Assembly (NCBI RefSeq): GCF_011386835.1
Contig: NC_088797.1
Span: forward strand, 39,493,583 to 39,557,582
DNA from: Chrysemys picta bellii
Lineage: Eukaryota > Chordata > Testudines > Emydidae
DNA length: 64,000 nt
Direction: 5' to 3'
In this document: positions 34,999 to 48,111 of the stretch, one piece after another
Numbering within the stretch: the stretch's first letter is position 1
How the letters are laid out: the number at the start of each line of letters is the position of its first letter
The notes under the pieces: model-generated
What the model saw: only the letters and a program-made list of their open reading frames with translations
What the model was told of the DNA's origin: nothing
The model's database searches: none
Translations under genes and position numbers: made by a program

Positions 34999-36340
34999 CT
35001 GTGAAGTAAACAGACAGAAAAGGAAATAAATACAACATGTAAAAGGTTTACTATTACTCATTGCTACATATAGTTTATGAAATAAAGGGTAAGCTTTTTG
35101 CACACCCATACAATTATTGTGCAATGGCTAATGAAGAAAATCACAGTGGGGTAGGGATGAGGAGAAGAATTGACAATATTACAAACATTTTCATACCACT
35201 GCAGAGAATCTTTCATTTCAGAACTACCAATACAAAAAAGGCCAATAAAAAAAGTTGTATTCTCCTCCAAAATCATGCAGAAAAATTTTGTAGATTCTGT
35301 AGAACCTGGTGGAAACCTCCATTACACTTTATTTGTTCTGTTTTGTACGTCATGTACAACTGGGACAAAATTTTTAGCTATCGCAACACAAAGTGTACAT
35401 GTCATTCCTTTGACAAGAGATCTATTTTACATAGGATTTTTAATTTCCTAATGGTATGACTTTTTAATCACATACTATAGAAAATTACTATATTGTCCCC
35501 TCTTTATTTCTTCCCATATGTGATATATATACATTGCATATACAATTTCTATTACATATTTTTTTCTGTCCATTTTGAAAAGTCCTCACAATCACCACAT
35601 CATCTTAATAGAATGCTAAGCACTTTTGGATAAGATCCAAGAGCATGCCGCAAAGCTGAAATGTTTAGGAAAAAAATTCTCCTGTTATGTATTGTTCATA
35701 TTCCACCTTTTAATGTTTTTGTGGTGAAACAGCTGGGAACTGTACTGCTAATTCCTATTAATTACATTCACTCTGCTTCAGAAGGTAGGTAGCTTCCCCT
35801 AAAACTGAAGTAGTTCATTTTTCCTGGACTGCAAAAGAAGCTGGAAGTGCTGCAGCTAGTACTCTCTTTAATAATCACTAAGTGGATTCAACTAAGTGAG
35901 ACTCAATGTAAGTGATTAAATTTTGTTTTATTTTAAATGAAGCATCCATTCAGTGCTCCTAGTATATTTACTATAAAAAAATTTACAACTCAGAAATGAA
36001 GTCCTTCTTGCCCAGTCATTTAAAATTAACCAAAATCACCTCTTACCCCTCTTCAACAACCTCATTCTTTTCTAGTCCAACCCCTCCTCAAAAACCTAGG
36101 AGCCTTGAATTGCTATAGCAGAAAATTGTGGGAACTTGCACAAACTGTCAGCATTCATCATTAGAGATGCAGCAGAATACGTCTACAGGGCTTTCCCATA
36201 TGGTTCTCTAGAACTTCCGGCAAACTGCCCCAGGGGAATCTAATAGTTTTCAGCTGACAGCACTAGAAGTTTAATTGGCTAAGGAGTCTGGGATAGTAAG
36301 TCAAATCTTATTGTTAGATGTTCATTTAGCAGCACAATTA
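34999..36340. other. Unique stretch, probable intron upstream of the exon
   Basis: AT-rich, no further exon with both splice sites seen. Confidence 0.45.
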
Positions 36341-36348
36341 GCTACTGC

Positions 36349-36567
36349 CAGGGCCGGCTCCAGGCACCAGCTTACCAAGCAGGTGCTTGGGGCGGCCACT
36401 TCGGAGAGGGGCGGCACGTCCAGCTGTTCGGCGGATGGTCCCTCACTCCTGCTCGGAGCGAAGGACCTCCCGCTGAATTGCCGCCTCAGATCGCGATCGC
36501 GGCTTTTTTTTTTTTTTTTTTTTTGGTTTGGCTGCTTGGGGCGGCCAAAACCCTGGAGCAGGCCCTG
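36349..36567. mobile_element. Non-autonomous hAT element (CAGGGCCGGCTCCAGGC ends)
   Basis: 219 bp with ends CAGGGCCGGCTCCAGG and CCTGGAGCAGGCCCTG and a perfect 8-bp duplication GCTACTGC (36341-36348, 36568-36575). It contains a GATCGCGATCGCGG palindromic block followed by a T run of about 20. Confidence 0.87.
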
Positions 36568-36575
36568 GCTACTGC

Positions 36576-38560
36576 ATATTTAGGTTTCCATGTATTACAG
36601 ACAATTATGAAAGAATGAAAAATATTTTATATTAAAGAGGAGGAAAGCTTCTGCAAAATTCAAAGAGTTAAACAGTTCTAGAGGTGGTACTTTTGAAATG
36701 GAAATCTCTGAATGCTGACATCAATCTCTTAACAGCGTTAATCTGAGGAAGGACAAATAAATGGATACGACAGAATGAAGAATTAAGCCTCTTCTTAAAT
36801 CAAGCCATACACATTTAAACACTGAGACATAAATAGCACTATATGTTCTGGTAGGAAATCTGGAGAAACTGTTATTAATACTCCAGAGATGTATTTCATC
36901 ATACCAGGGTTTATGCGTTTTCTCTTTAGTGCATAGGTCTGTGTGCGAAGTTAATCCGAGTAAGAAGACAAACTTTCTTACATAATGATATTTTTAAAAT
37001 TCACTCCTTAGAAATGAAAACACCACCCTTAGCTAAGTGCACACAATACAATATATATGTAGAGAATTGGGAAACAGCCTTCCATTTGAGATGTGTCATT
37101 ATCTAGCATATACTGCAATACCTTTTCAAAATATATATATTTTAATGACTACTCTCTGTTCCAAAAGTCTATTAAAAGCAACCAGATGTGCAGCAGTTTC
37201 TTGCATCTGGCACTTCGTGAAACACTGCATATAGAAGTCAATTTATAAACTTGGACTGTGTTCAGAGTTAGGCCTGTATGTAGTCTGCAGAGTTATCACC
37301 ATTATCCGATATGTGTTGTTATTAATTTACTTTGTTGGAACCACAATACAGAGTTTATATGACATCTCTTTAATGATGTAGGCCAGATTATATGCATGGT
37401 ATGTAACAGCAACACACAGTCCACTTGCCATAAACTGTAGCATTATCCTGAAACATTAGAAGCATGTCAAATACAAAGCAGATAACATAATATATTGGTC
37501 CTTGCCCACAGTTAAAATTTGAAGGAGGTACACTACTTTTGGATAATCAAATGCTAAGGAAGTGGAAAAAAGGTAATACAGGCTCAAGTGACCAAGTATT
37601 AATGAAAGGATACTCGCAAAGGTTCAATCAGTTTCTAAATCATGTATTTTCTTTTGTTAATACTAACAACTTGGAAGCTATAAACAAGTAGTTACACATG
37701 TCAAATCCCTGTTACAATTCTTGTCCCCCTGCTGCTTCTTCTTACCCCCAGTGAAATACAGCACCAGCCCAATTTCCCTCTCCCAAGTTCTGTTTCATTC
37801 TACCCTCCTAAACCCAAACACTAGATTCTAGCCAAATGCCCATCTCCTAAATTCCCAGGAATTGTGACTCAACTCAGATTTGAACCTTTCCTGCTGCTGC
37901 TTCCCTCGTGGGCCCAGTATCATTCCTTCAGCAGCCAGAGTTCTGTATACAAACTGCCCTGCTTTATTTCAAGTATGCCTCTAAGCCTTTCTATATTTGC
38001 CACAATAGCTGTGCATGAATACTTATGTTTGCATTATGTGTACTTGCAAATGAGCAGCTTGCATGATTGCACTGACATTTTCAGTGCACAGTATTTGTTT
38101 TGGATGGATGACCTGGAAGTGGAGGAATTTTTTTGTATGTTGTTGTAATGCTTCTTTGTAATGTGATCAGTATGGAAATTCCAATTAAATGTACTTTTTA
38201 AAAAAAGGTATGTTCATAAAATATGAATATTAATAAAATAAGGTATGTTAATTCATAAAACTATGAGCTTGGGGTATATTATTTTGGGGTCTGTTAAATT
38301 GTAACAGAACCCATTTAAATTGCATATGAATATTATACTATTATGACCAAATCTCCTATTGCTATAAATTGATCTTAAACTACATTTTTCTAGCGTTGAA
38401 ACTCAATTCTGTTATACATACACACTTTCATGTGAACATGTTGCTGGCTTCACATGATCTTACGATGGCATATTTAGGTTAGGAAGGCAAACATGATAGT
38501 ACAGTGTCAGTGTCTTGAAAATCCATAATATCAACCTAGACGGACATCGCTTCTAGAGCA
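36576..38560. other. Unique AT-rich stretch
   Basis: No supported gene or repeat. Confidence 0.5.
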
Positions 38561-38567
38561 CTCTTCT

Positions 38568-39776
38568 ACAAGCCTTGTGGATGGTGGTGGTGGTGGTGGT
38601 GGGGGGAAGCGGTAGACGTGGTATATCTTAACTTTAGTAAAGCTTTTGATACTGTCTCGCATGACGTTCTCATAAACAAACTAGGGAAATACAACCTAGA
38701 TGGAACTACTATAATGTGGGTGCATAACTGGCTGGAAAACCATTCCCAGAGAGTAGTTATCAGTGGTTTACAGTCATGCTGAAAGGGCAAAACAAGTGGG
38801 GTCCCACAGGGATCAGTTCTGGGTCCATTTCTGTTCAATATCTTCATCAATTATTTAGATAATGGCATAGAGAGTACACTTATAAAGTTTGTGGACAAAA
38901 CCAAGCTGGGAGGGGTTGCAACTGCTTTGGAGAATAGCATTAAAATTCAAAGTGATCTGGACAAACTGGAGAAATTTTCTGAAGTAAATAAGATGAAATT
39001 CAATAAGGACAAATGCAAAGTACTCCACTTAGAAAGGAACGATCAGTTGCACACATACAAAATGGGAAATGACTGCCTAGGAAGGAGAACTGCGGAAAGG
39101 GATCTGGGGGTCATAGTGGACCACAAGCTAAATATGAATCAAACAGTGTAACACTGTTGCAAAAAAAGCAAACACCATTCTAGGATGTATTAGCAGGAGT
39201 GCTGTAAGCAAGAAACGAGAAGCAATTCTTCCACTCAACTCCACACTGATTAGGCCTCAACTGGAGTATTGTATCCAGTTCTGGTGCCACATTTCAGGAA
39301 AGATGTGGACAAATTGGAGAAAGTCCAGAGAAGAGCAACAAAAATGATTAACGGTCTAGAAAACATGACTGACGAGGGAAGATTGAAAAAATTGGGTTTG
39401 TTTAGCCTGGAAAAGAGAAGACCGAGAGGGGACATGCTAACAATTTTCAAGTATATAAAAGGTTGTTACAAGGAAGAGAGAGAAGAATTGTTCTTCTTAA
39501 CCTCTGCGGATAGGACAAGAAGCAATAGGCTTAAATTGCAGCAAAGGAGGTTTAGGTTGGACATTAGGAAAAATTTCCTAACTTTTCAGGGTGGTTAAGC
39601 ACTGGAATAAATTGCCTAGGGAGGTTGCAGAATCTCCATTATTGTTTAACTTGCTCTTAAAAATCTCCAAACACTTGTCAGGGATGGTCTAAATAATACT
39701 TAGTCCTGCCATGAGTGCAGGGGACTGGATTAGATGACCTCTCAAGGTCCCTTCCAGTGCTATAATTCTATGATTC
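38568..39776 (+). mobile_element. CR1 LINE 3' part with catalytic-site losses and a (GGT)n insertion
   Basis: A 5'-truncated CR1 ending CTATAATTCTATGATTC. The RT blocks read VVYLNFSKAFDTVSHD (catalytic Asp to Asn) and KFVDKTKLGG (YADD-type Asp-Asp now Asp-Lys). Stops occur near 38782 and 39150. A (GGT)n tract (38583-38605) replaces TAGACAGGAGG of the copy at 42896. Confidence 0.8.
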
Positions 39777-39780
39777 ATGT

Positions 39781-40369
39781 AACAGGTCCCAAGATTTTGA
39801 ACAACAAAACCAAAAAAGAGCTAACAACAAAATATGTTTTAAGTTGAATAGTTCATTGACTACAGGCATATTTCTAGTCTTACAAACAGAAAACTAAACT
39901 TTACCTTGAACCAAACTAAGAATAGAGTCCATGTAAGTTCCACAACCCAAGGCACAGGACCAAAAGAAACTGGTAAGTCAAGGAACCTATCATGGAGAAT
40001 ATCCTTGCAGCAACTCCATGTCTACTGATCTCAACAGTAGTAGCATCACACAAAGGAAGAAAAATGGTATCTCTGGTAGGATAGACCTAGACCATTTAGG
40101 GATTTATTTATAGGTCAATGTCAACACCTTAAACTCCACCTGAAATTCTCAGCCCATATTTATTTATTCAATTTATAACTACCACATGAAAGAGTGCCCA
40201 TCCCAAGCTCTGGTCATTTTTTAAAACTCTTAAAATATAATTAATTTTAAATAGACTCTGACAATTACCCACCCTTAGCACTAGCTGAACCGAAGCAAGA
40301 GAGGAACAAAACTTGCATTGCTCACTAAATAAAAACGCACCTCCTTATTAACTCTGCTAACAACTTCAT
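39781..40369. other. Stretch with possible LINE-derived text
   Basis: Contains 'GGGATTTATTTATAGGTCAATGTCAACACC', reminiscent of old LINE sequence, but too diverged to assign. Confidence 0.3.
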
Positions 40370-40624
40370 CTACACATTGATTAGGAGGGATGACAATGCA
40401 GAACCTGTTGGTACTCCACAAGACAGAAACCTCCAAGTTGAAGAGCTATCACCCAACATTGTTCTCTGGGAGCTCTCTGAGAGAAAAGAACAAAGCCATG
40501 CAAGAGCAGCCTTATCCACTCCAGCCAGAAACAAGACACTGACCACCTCTTGACACACAGTGTCAAAAACATAATAATTCAACTTCCGATCTTTATCCAT
40601 CACCAGAAGATGACCATCAATCAA
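40370..40624 (-). pseudogene. Old L2/L3-like LINE reverse transcriptase fragment
   Basis: An 84-codon frame with FDTVCQEV, LAWLCSFLSESSQRTMLGDS and LSCGVPTGSALSSLLINV. These correspond to the AFDTVxHxVLL, WxxSYLxxRxQxV and GVPQGSxLSPLLF blocks of Jockey-superfamily LINE RTs. It lacks the catalytic Asp-Asp block. It is distinct from CR1 copies in this window. Confidence 0.6.
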
Positions 40625-40852
40625 CGTTACAAGTGTGGTCTCTATTCTGTACCCAGGTCAAAACCACAACTGATAAGAATCTAGGAAGTCAGAGGTATCC
40701 AGGTACACAGAGTTCTCTTACCACAAACTTTTCCCTAAACTTAACCAAATATGGACGATTAGATAGTGGTCAATACTGGCTATCTTGTCAGCATCAGGAG
40801 ATACAGAGCTCAAGCACATGCTTTCTCTAGTGCAAATGGCACTCCGTCTTTA

Positions 40853-40965
40853 CCTGAAGAAGAGTTCTGTTTAAGTTCAAAAACTTTTCTCTCTCGCCAA
40901 CAAAAGTCAGTCCAACATATTAGCTTACTCACCTTGTGTCTCTAGTATCCTGAGACCCACACTGC
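40853..40965 (+). repeat. Ancient dispersed repeat fragment, second copy
   Basis: Diverged copy of 5090-5245 (CTGAAGAAGAGTTCTGTTTAAG ... CTCACCTTGTGTCTCTAGTATC). Confidence 0.5.
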
Positions 40966-41579
40966 ATACACTCTTCAAAGCTGTCACTGACAGTTTCCAC
41001 CACTAAAGATTCTATAATTCCCACCCACTTGCCTTTGCCAGTCAGGAAGGACAAAAGACCCAAAGCAAAGATTATGGCATGAAGTTCTCCCAGCACATCC
41101 AGACACTGGGTTGAGCTCAAACATGGAAGATTTAACATTTGTCCCTTCCAAATATTGTTCTTCCTCCTCAGATACAGTTAGCTGAGGTTTGAATCAGACT
41201 GATTTTATCCACAAAGCAACCTGAAATTTCATCACCACAAGAGGGCCTTTATAATTAAAAATTGTATCAATTTTCTGAACTAAAAATAAATAAGTAAACA
41301 TTAAAACTATAAAAGGGAGAAATAGTAGCAACTGGTATTTGACATAGCATCAATATCTGAGCAACATACACTGTACTACAGAAGTGCAATGATGACATGT
41401 TATCCTTATTAGCAGATATCTCAAACTCTCAGGTGGAAGCATCAGATGCATTTGTAGCTATAGAACATAATAAGGAAGAAGAAGACAGACTGAGGAAGAT
41501 TATTCATCCCAAACTCCCATGCCAATAGACCACACAAGATACTCCGCAAGTAGTCAGGAATAAATCAGACATCAGCTAA

Positions 41580-41840
41580 TCACAACATAATTTCCAAAAA
41601 GCATTTCCAGATTAAATAAGTGCCCAATTTGTTGTTGCACACAAAGGGAATTCTCTCCTGTTTAGCCATGTCCCAAAGGGCAGGAATCCTAAATTCTATG
41701 GTTGGTGTGGTTTTGCTTTTCTGGTTCACTAGAATTATTTTCTTTGCTGCTAATACAGTTCTCAGGACATCAGGATGATTGGTCTGAACAGGGCTTTTAG
41801 TGGAGGACAAATATTTGAGATATGGTATTATCAAAGCCAT
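41580..41840 (-). pseudogene. L1/Tx1-like LINE ORF2 C-terminal fragment
   Basis: An 86-codon frame with LAAKKIILVNQKSKTTPTIE and ALWDMAKQERIPF. It resembles the AKKxIxxxWKSxxxPTxxEW...MAxxEK segment near the ORF2 C-terminus of Tx1/L1-clade LINEs. Short and isolated. Confidence 0.5.
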
Positions 41841-42079
41841 CTTCTATATAGCGTAGATGTACATATACACTTATCTATTAAAATATATTACTGTGACCCT
41901 CACCAGGGATACTCAGGGTTGAGAGACACAGCAGGTGGTGATGAAGTGCATCCACTCCCTGAAACCAGCAGCCTCTGGCAACATAAGCACTATCTTCCAT
42001 GCCTCTGCAGGCCTGCTCTCTGTACAGGAAGTTATAGGCACAGACCAATCCCTGATTCCTCAGAGCATTCCCTGCAGTT

Positions 42080-42216
42080 CATAGGTACTAGAACTAGGAG
42101 TGCTGGTGGTGCTGCCGCACCCCCGGGCTTGGAATGGTTTCCATTATATACAGAGTTTACAGTTTGGTTCAATGGCTCTCAGCACCCCCACTATAAAAAC
42201 TGTTCCAGCACCTCTG
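42080..42216. mobile_element. Non-autonomous hAT element (CATAGGTACTAGAAC ends)
   Basis: 137 bp. The left end CATAGGTACTAGAAC and right end GTTCCAGCACCTCTG match as inverted repeats at 12 of 15 bases. Flanks CTGCAGTT (42072-42079) and CTGCAGTA (42217-42224) form a 7-of-8 duplication. Confidence 0.7.
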
Positions 42217-42239
42217 CTGCAGTATGCTGACCATTAGAC

Positions 42240-43566
42240 AAAAATTAGAAAGGCCCAGGCACAAAACGAGATTAAACTAGATAGATATATAAAGGGTAAC
42301 AAGAAAAAATTCTATAAATATATTAGAAGCAAGAGGGACAAGGTACGCCCGTTACTCAATGATGGGGGGGAAACAATAACAGAAAATGTGGAAATGGCAG
42401 AAGGGCTAAACGACTGTTTTATTTTTCACCAAAAAGGTTAGTAATGATTGGACGTCTAACATAGTGAATGCCGGTGAAAATGAGGTAAGATCAGAGGCTA
42501 AAATAGGGAAAGAACAAGTTCAAAATTACTTTGACAAGTTAGATATCTTCAAGTCACCAGGGCCTGATGAAATACATCTTTGAATACTCAAGGAGCTGAC
42601 TGAGGCGATATCTGAGCCATCAGCAATTATCTTTGAAAAGTTATGGAAGATAGGTGAGATTCCAGAGCACTGGAAAACAGCAAATATAGTGCCCACCTAT
42701 TAAAAGGGGAATAAGGACAACCTGGGGAATCACAGACCAGTCAGCTTAATTTCAGTACCCAGAAAGATAATGTAGCAAATAATTAAACAATCAACGAACA
42801 CCTAGACGATAATATGGTGATAAGTAACAGTCAGCATGGATTTGTCAAGAACAAATCGTGTTAAAGCAATCTAATAGCTTTCTTTGACAGGGTAACAAGC
42901 CTTGTAGACAGGAGGGAAGCGGTAGATGGGGTATATCTTGACTTTAGTGAAGCTTTTGATACCATCTTGCATGACCTAATGAACAAACTAGGGAAATATA
43001 ACCTAGACGGAGCTATTTATAAGGTGGGTGCATACCTGGTTGGAAAACCATTCCCAGAGAGTAATCATCAGTAATTCACAGTCAAGCTGGATGGGCATAT
43101 TGAGTGGGGTCCCACAGGAATCAGTTCTGGGTCTGTTCTGTCCAATATCTTCATCAATGATTTAGATAATAACAGAGAGTACACATAAAGTTTGCGGATG
43201 ATACCAAGCTGGGAGGGGCTGCAACTGCTTTGGAGGATAGCATTAAAATTCAAAACGATCTGGACAAACTGGAGAAATGGTCTGAAGAAAATAGTATAGA
43301 ATTCAATGAGGACAAATGCAATGTACTCCACTTAGGAAGGAACAATCAGTTGCACACATAGAAAATGGGAAATGACTGCCTAAGAAGGAGTACTGCAGAA
43401 AGGGATCTGGGGGTCATAATGGAACACAAGCTAAATATTAGTCACTGTTGCAAAAAAAAAATCATTTTATTTAGTGCTGCTGCTGTAAAAAAAGAAAACA
43501 TTTTGGGGTGTATTAGCAGGAATGTGGTAAGCAAGACACAGGAAATAATTCTTCCACTCTACTCCA
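42240..43566 (+). mobile_element. CR1 LINE RT segment, truncated at both ends
   Basis: Retains VYLDFSEAFDT and KFADDTKLGG-type text (catalytic Asp residues present) but with many frame breaks. It stops at CTCTACTCCACG, hundreds of bases short of the CR1 3' end. Confidence 0.75.
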
Positions 43567-43589
43567 CGTTGTTTGCTTAGTCAAGTTTA

Positions 43590-43808
43590 GTCTCTTGAAA
43601 GCATGTTATGATTTTGTTTTATATGTAACCATTTGTTTCCATTATTCTTTCTCACTATCACTTACATTCTTTGATAATAAACTTATACTTGTTTTCACTA
43701 TAAATATATGCGAGTGCTCTGGTGTTAAGCAAAATGATGATCCTGAGTGGACTCTTACAAGCTGGTAGGTACTGTTCCTTTGGGAACAGCAGGCCTGGTA
43801 ATACTGTG
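43590..43808 (+). mobile_element. Possible LTR (R-U5) fragment
   Basis: Contains GATAATAAACTTATACTTG, a poly(A)-signal context typical of turtle LTRs, and ends near GCAGGCCTGGTAATACTGTG. It lies between two convergent CR1 pieces. No clear termini, so tentative. Confidence 0.3.
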
Positions 43809-43817
43809 AGAATTCTG

Positions 43818-44455
43818 TGGCTAATCATTGAATCGTAGGACTGGAGGAGACCTTGAGAGGTCATCTAACTCAGTCCCCTACATTTATGGCAGGACTAAGT
43901 ATTATCTAGACCAGTGGTCTTCAAACTTTTTTGATCGCGCACCCCTATCAGTAAAATTTTTTTGAGCATGCACCCCCTGCCGCGCCAAAGCAAAAAAAAA
44001 AAGCTGCTTGGACTCCCACCCGAACTGCCAAAGCAAAAAACAAACAAACAAACAAACAAAAAACAAAGAAAAGCATTCCTCCTGCCGCGCACCACCAAGG
44101 ATCCTCTTGCGCACCCCACTTTGGAGACCACTGATCTAGACCATCCCTGACAGTGTTTGTCTAACCTGCTCTTAAAAATATCCAATGATGCAGATTCCAC
44201 AACTTCCCTAAGCAATTTATTCCAGTGCTTAACCACCCTGACAGGAAGTTTTTTCTGATGTATAACCTAAACCTCTCTTGCTGCAATTTAAGCCCATTGC
44301 TTCATGTCCTATCCTCAGAGGTTAAGGAGAATAATTTTTCTCCCTCCTCCTTGTAACAACGTTTTATGTACTTGAAAACGGTTAGCATGTCCCCTCTCAG
44401 TTTTCTCTTCTCCAGACTAAACAAACCCGATTTTGTCAATCTTCCCTTATAGGTA
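43818..44455 (-). mobile_element. CR1 LINE 3' end, minus strand, holding a hAT element
   Basis: On the minus strand it runs from ATTGACAAAATCGGGTTTG to the CR1 3' end (GACCTCTCAAGGTCTCC, then TCCTACGATTCA). It is interrupted by the hAT element at 43912-44133. Confidence 0.8.
43912..44133. mobile_element. Non-autonomous hAT element (CAGTGGTCTTCAAAC ends)
   Basis: 222 bp with ends CAGTGGTCTTCAAAC and TTTGGAGACCACTG and a perfect 8-bp duplication ATCTAGAC (43904-43911, 44134-44141). Inserted in CR1. Confidence 0.87.
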
Positions 44456-45228
44456 CTTTTGCACTCTCAACCAACCAACCAAAACAAAGACCATATTCTC
44501 CTGCTCACCAATGTGAGCTACTGTGAAACTATGGAACTATCCCATCACCTCCTCCTTTCTTCTTGTATTTCTTCCCTGATTTCTTTCCCACACAGCATGC
44601 CCCTCTTCAGTCCTTTGTAGAAGAGGGACCAGCAAAGTAGCATGCTTCTCTGCACTCCACATCCATTCCACTAGCAGAGTTAGAGTGATCCACCACCTTT
44701 CAAAATAATTTCCCTTTCTAATGCATCTGCATGTGTCTTTGATGATTGTAGCTTTTCTCCTAGGCTGATGAGACACCCTCCCTTCCAGTCTTCACTTTGC
44801 AGAGTTTTGGCCTCATATGAGCTCATATAAGAGCGTGATGGCTCTTAAATCGACTAAAAGATGTTGTGGATGTGCATAACCACCAGGATTAATTAGTCTA
44901 GTACTGAAACTATTTTTGTAACTGATACATTTTATTAGCAGCCCTTTTTATTCCCGTCTGTTTACTAAAGTAAAAGAATTGAATCTGATGATAGGGGAAT
45001 AATATAGGGGATTTAGTGTAAAAGAGCTTGTTTTGAAATGCAAAACAGATGTATAACTGTGGTGTTAGATGCTTTTAACAGTCTGCTCCACAAAGAAGTC
45101 TGAACTCTTGGATAGAAAGAGCTTCAATAAGAGAATCTCTGTCTCTAGGACTACATCATATAATCATATTTACCATATGGTTAAGTAAAAATATGAAATA
45201 CAAGCTGCTGATTTTAATTGCCTACCAC
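44456..45228. other. Unique stretch
   Basis: No supported gene or repeat. Confidence 0.45.
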
Positions 45229-45472
45229 TGATGCACAAACTGGCTCAAGTTTAGATGTTCATTTTTATCACATCATTTTTTAATCTTTAGTGATGTTTAA
45301 GCTTTTTTAAAAATTAATAATACAGCTGCAAAGCCTGAAACAATGGTATATTAAAAGCTTCAGGGAAAATAAAATGTGAGATTACTTCTACTGAGAATGG
45401 ATTTATTAGTTATATTTTTAAAAGTCATTATTAAATCATAAATATGGGTTTGTAAGTCACCTTCTAAGGCTG
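45229..45472 (+). repeat. Member 1 of a dispersed sequence pair
   Basis: About 240 bp from ACAAACTGGCTCAAGTTTAG to TAAGTCACCTTCTAAGGC, closely matching 51771-52192 in the same orientation. This copy lacks the MITE present in the partner and so represents the empty site. Confidence 0.75.
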
Positions 45473-46863
45473 TGCTTTAAATAACAGATACTGGTTTTGA
45501 GTAAAGAACTTGTATTGGTCCTTTGTTGTTCCTCCCCTTTGTACGTCTCCCACCCCTCCTACAAAAAAGAAAAAGAAAAAAGTTTAACCATTTCAAGAAA
45601 AGAAGCTCACAGAAAGTTACATTTTGTCAGAGAAAATTATACAAACTGGCAAGTTTTGCAGGCACCTGGAAGTCAGCCAGCCAGAATAGGTACCGTGATG
45701 CTCTGTTTTCAAATATAGAATTATGTTTACAATTACGATAAATGTTAACTCACTGAGAAGTGACACGTCAATTTCAGTGATTGCACGTAAAACAAGAGTC
45801 ATTTAGGAGCCCTGCCAGTTAAATTCTCCAGAGTTCTATCTAATTACAGTTGCAACAGGAAGTACAATGGAAAACTAGAATGGCCATGAACTGTGCTATT
45901 GCCTGAGTGTGCTCTGCATATAAAAGTGGGAGAGGAACTGAAGACAAGGGACCCAATTCCCTATGGCACAGGTTCCAGGGAACAGAAATCTAAGTTTGCA
46001 GAGGCAGTGTTGTGAACACTTAATTTTATTGCAAGTCTTCTGATAGTTGAAGTTTTTCTTAAAGGCTCAGCTTCTAGAATCACATGATTTTGTGAGGATC
46101 TGAGTTTTCATTAGTGTCTTGCCCTCACAGTTGTGGAGAAAAGCTTGAAAAATTGACCCCTAAGGGCTCAAAACCCATAAGGCAAGAACCCAACTTTGAT
46201 TACTTTTTAAAAGTCTTTTTATTTTTAAGGCAATCTCATTATTTTGGGGGACCTGACTCATGATTTTTGAACACCTATGGTTGGCAATATTGCAGGAGTG
46301 CAAGGTGATTATAACCTAAAATCCCTGCTCCACCTAAGGGGCAGTAGCTGGCTGTCACTATATCAAAAATAATGTATCATCCTTTTTATGACATTGCACC
46401 CACTTATCTGTCACCCCCCCAAATCCATTCTCCCATCCAAAGCCACAATCAGCCTGAAAAGGCTCTTTTACAAGAATAATCAAACTCCACAGAAGCGTTT
46501 CCTCCTTCCCCACCAATATTGCACTTGCCTGAGGCCCAGGAAATGTTCAGTCTTAGACAACTAACAGATTTTTCTAGACATGAAAACATCACAGCTTTAA
46601 GGTTTGATATTTCCTGTTACTGCAGGGCTAGAAAAAAAAGTGTCATACTACTGGAAAAAGAGGATTCCGACCTTCCCAATGGGACCCAGAACTTACATCT
46701 AGAAAAGCTATCCTATGTCATTTTAGAGCTTTTCATGGCTTCCTCTGAGACTTGTGCAGTTAGTCTCTTGGTAACTAAGGTATTTGGATTTATAGGCAGA
46801 AGGATATGAAAAATAAATCCAAGAAGATTTTTAAAAAACAAAGACAAAAAAATGGATACAAAC
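45473..46863. other. Unique stretch
   Basis: No gene or repeat that I can support. Confidence 0.45.
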
Positions 46864-47291
46864 CATTCCATAATTGTTGTTCTTTGAGAAGTGTTGCTCA
46901 TGTCCATTCCACGTTAGGTGTGCCGCGCTACGTGCGCCGTCACTGGAAATTTCCCCCTCACTGGTATCTGTTGGACCATCCCCAGCACCCTCTGGTGCTG
47001 CACGCTTATGTGCCAGAATAAGGGGCACTGGCCGGCCCCACACCCTCTCAATCCCTTCTTGCTGGCTAACTCCGACCAAGGGGCAGGAGGGTGGGTCGTG
47101 GAATGGACATGAGCAACACATCTCAAAGAACAGTTATGGAAAGCTAATAACCTTTTTTCTTCTTCGAGTGCTAGTTTATGTCGATTCCACATTAGGTGAC
47201 TCACAAGTGGTACCGAAGGAGGTGGGCTCAGAATTCATGAACATGTGGATTGCAACACTGCTCTCCTGAACGTGGCATCATCTCAAGCCTG

Positions 47292-47936
47292 CTAGGTGAT
47301 GGTGTAATGGGAGGCAAAGGTATGCACTGATGACCAGGTTGCAGCCCTGCAGATGTCTTGGATCGGGATCTGGGCCAGAAACACTACTGAAGAGGCCTGA
47401 GTTCTCGTCAAATGAGCGATCAAGCTGGCAGAAGGAGAGATGCTCGCCTTCTCGTAACATGCATGAAAACAGGAGATTATCCAGGATGAGATTCTCTGGG
47501 CTGAAACTGGTAGGCCTTTCATGCTATCTGCTATTGCCACAAAGAACAGCTTGATCCTCTCAATATAGAAGGCTAGGGCATACCTAACATCCAATGGACT
47601 CTTCTGAATTCCTGTGTGGTTTCGGGAAGGAAACTGGCAGGAAAATAGCCTGGTTACTATGGAACTGCCAGACCACCTTTGGAAAGAACGCCAGGTAGGG
47701 CATTTGTCCTTAAAGAACACCATGTACGGTGGTTCTGATGTAAGGGCCCCGATTTCCGAGACCTGAGCTCTCTGACATTTATGTATAGGGAACGCTCTTC
47801 CTGGGACTACAGGCTCTCTGTTCCTAGGTGTTCGAGGTGTGCTCCCCAACCTAGATCTGATGTGTCCGAAGTTAAAGATACTGAAGGCTGGGGGGTGACA
47901 AAGGGAACACCCAGTTACTGACAGGGGTCCTTCCAC
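47292..47936 (-). pseudogene. Tyrosine recombinase C-terminal half, DIRS copy C
   Basis: A 214-codon frame: FSIFNFGHIRSRLGS, VSEIGALTSEPPYMVFFKDK (the active-site Arg segment RRVSEL has become AQVSEI), LDVRYALAFYIERIKLFF, AHLTRTQASS (His and Arg retained) and FASHYTIT (Tyr). The N-terminal core-binding domain is missing and the first catalytic Arg appears lost, so it is inactive. Confidence 0.8.
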
Positions 47937-48111
47937 AGGTTGAGGGAAGTGAAGACCAGAGCGGGAATCCTAAGCACCAAGGCCAACCAAGTCTACAAGG
48001 GTCTGAGGCGCAGTCTTGCATGCTGTACCGCATAAGTGCACATGGCCATGTGACCCAAAAGTTTGAGGCAAAACCAGGCTGTCATGACGGGGTGGACCTT
48101 GACCCTGGATA

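Noticed and set aside
42240..44455. Opposed CR1 pieces as one twin-primed (5'-inverted) insertion
   Set aside because: Twin priming puts the inverted 5' piece upstream of the 3' piece; here the plus-strand piece lies beyond the 3' end of the minus-strand piece, so two separate events are more likely.
46519..46809. 96-codon plus-strand open frame
   Set aside because: No motif, repeat or splice support; chance open frame.
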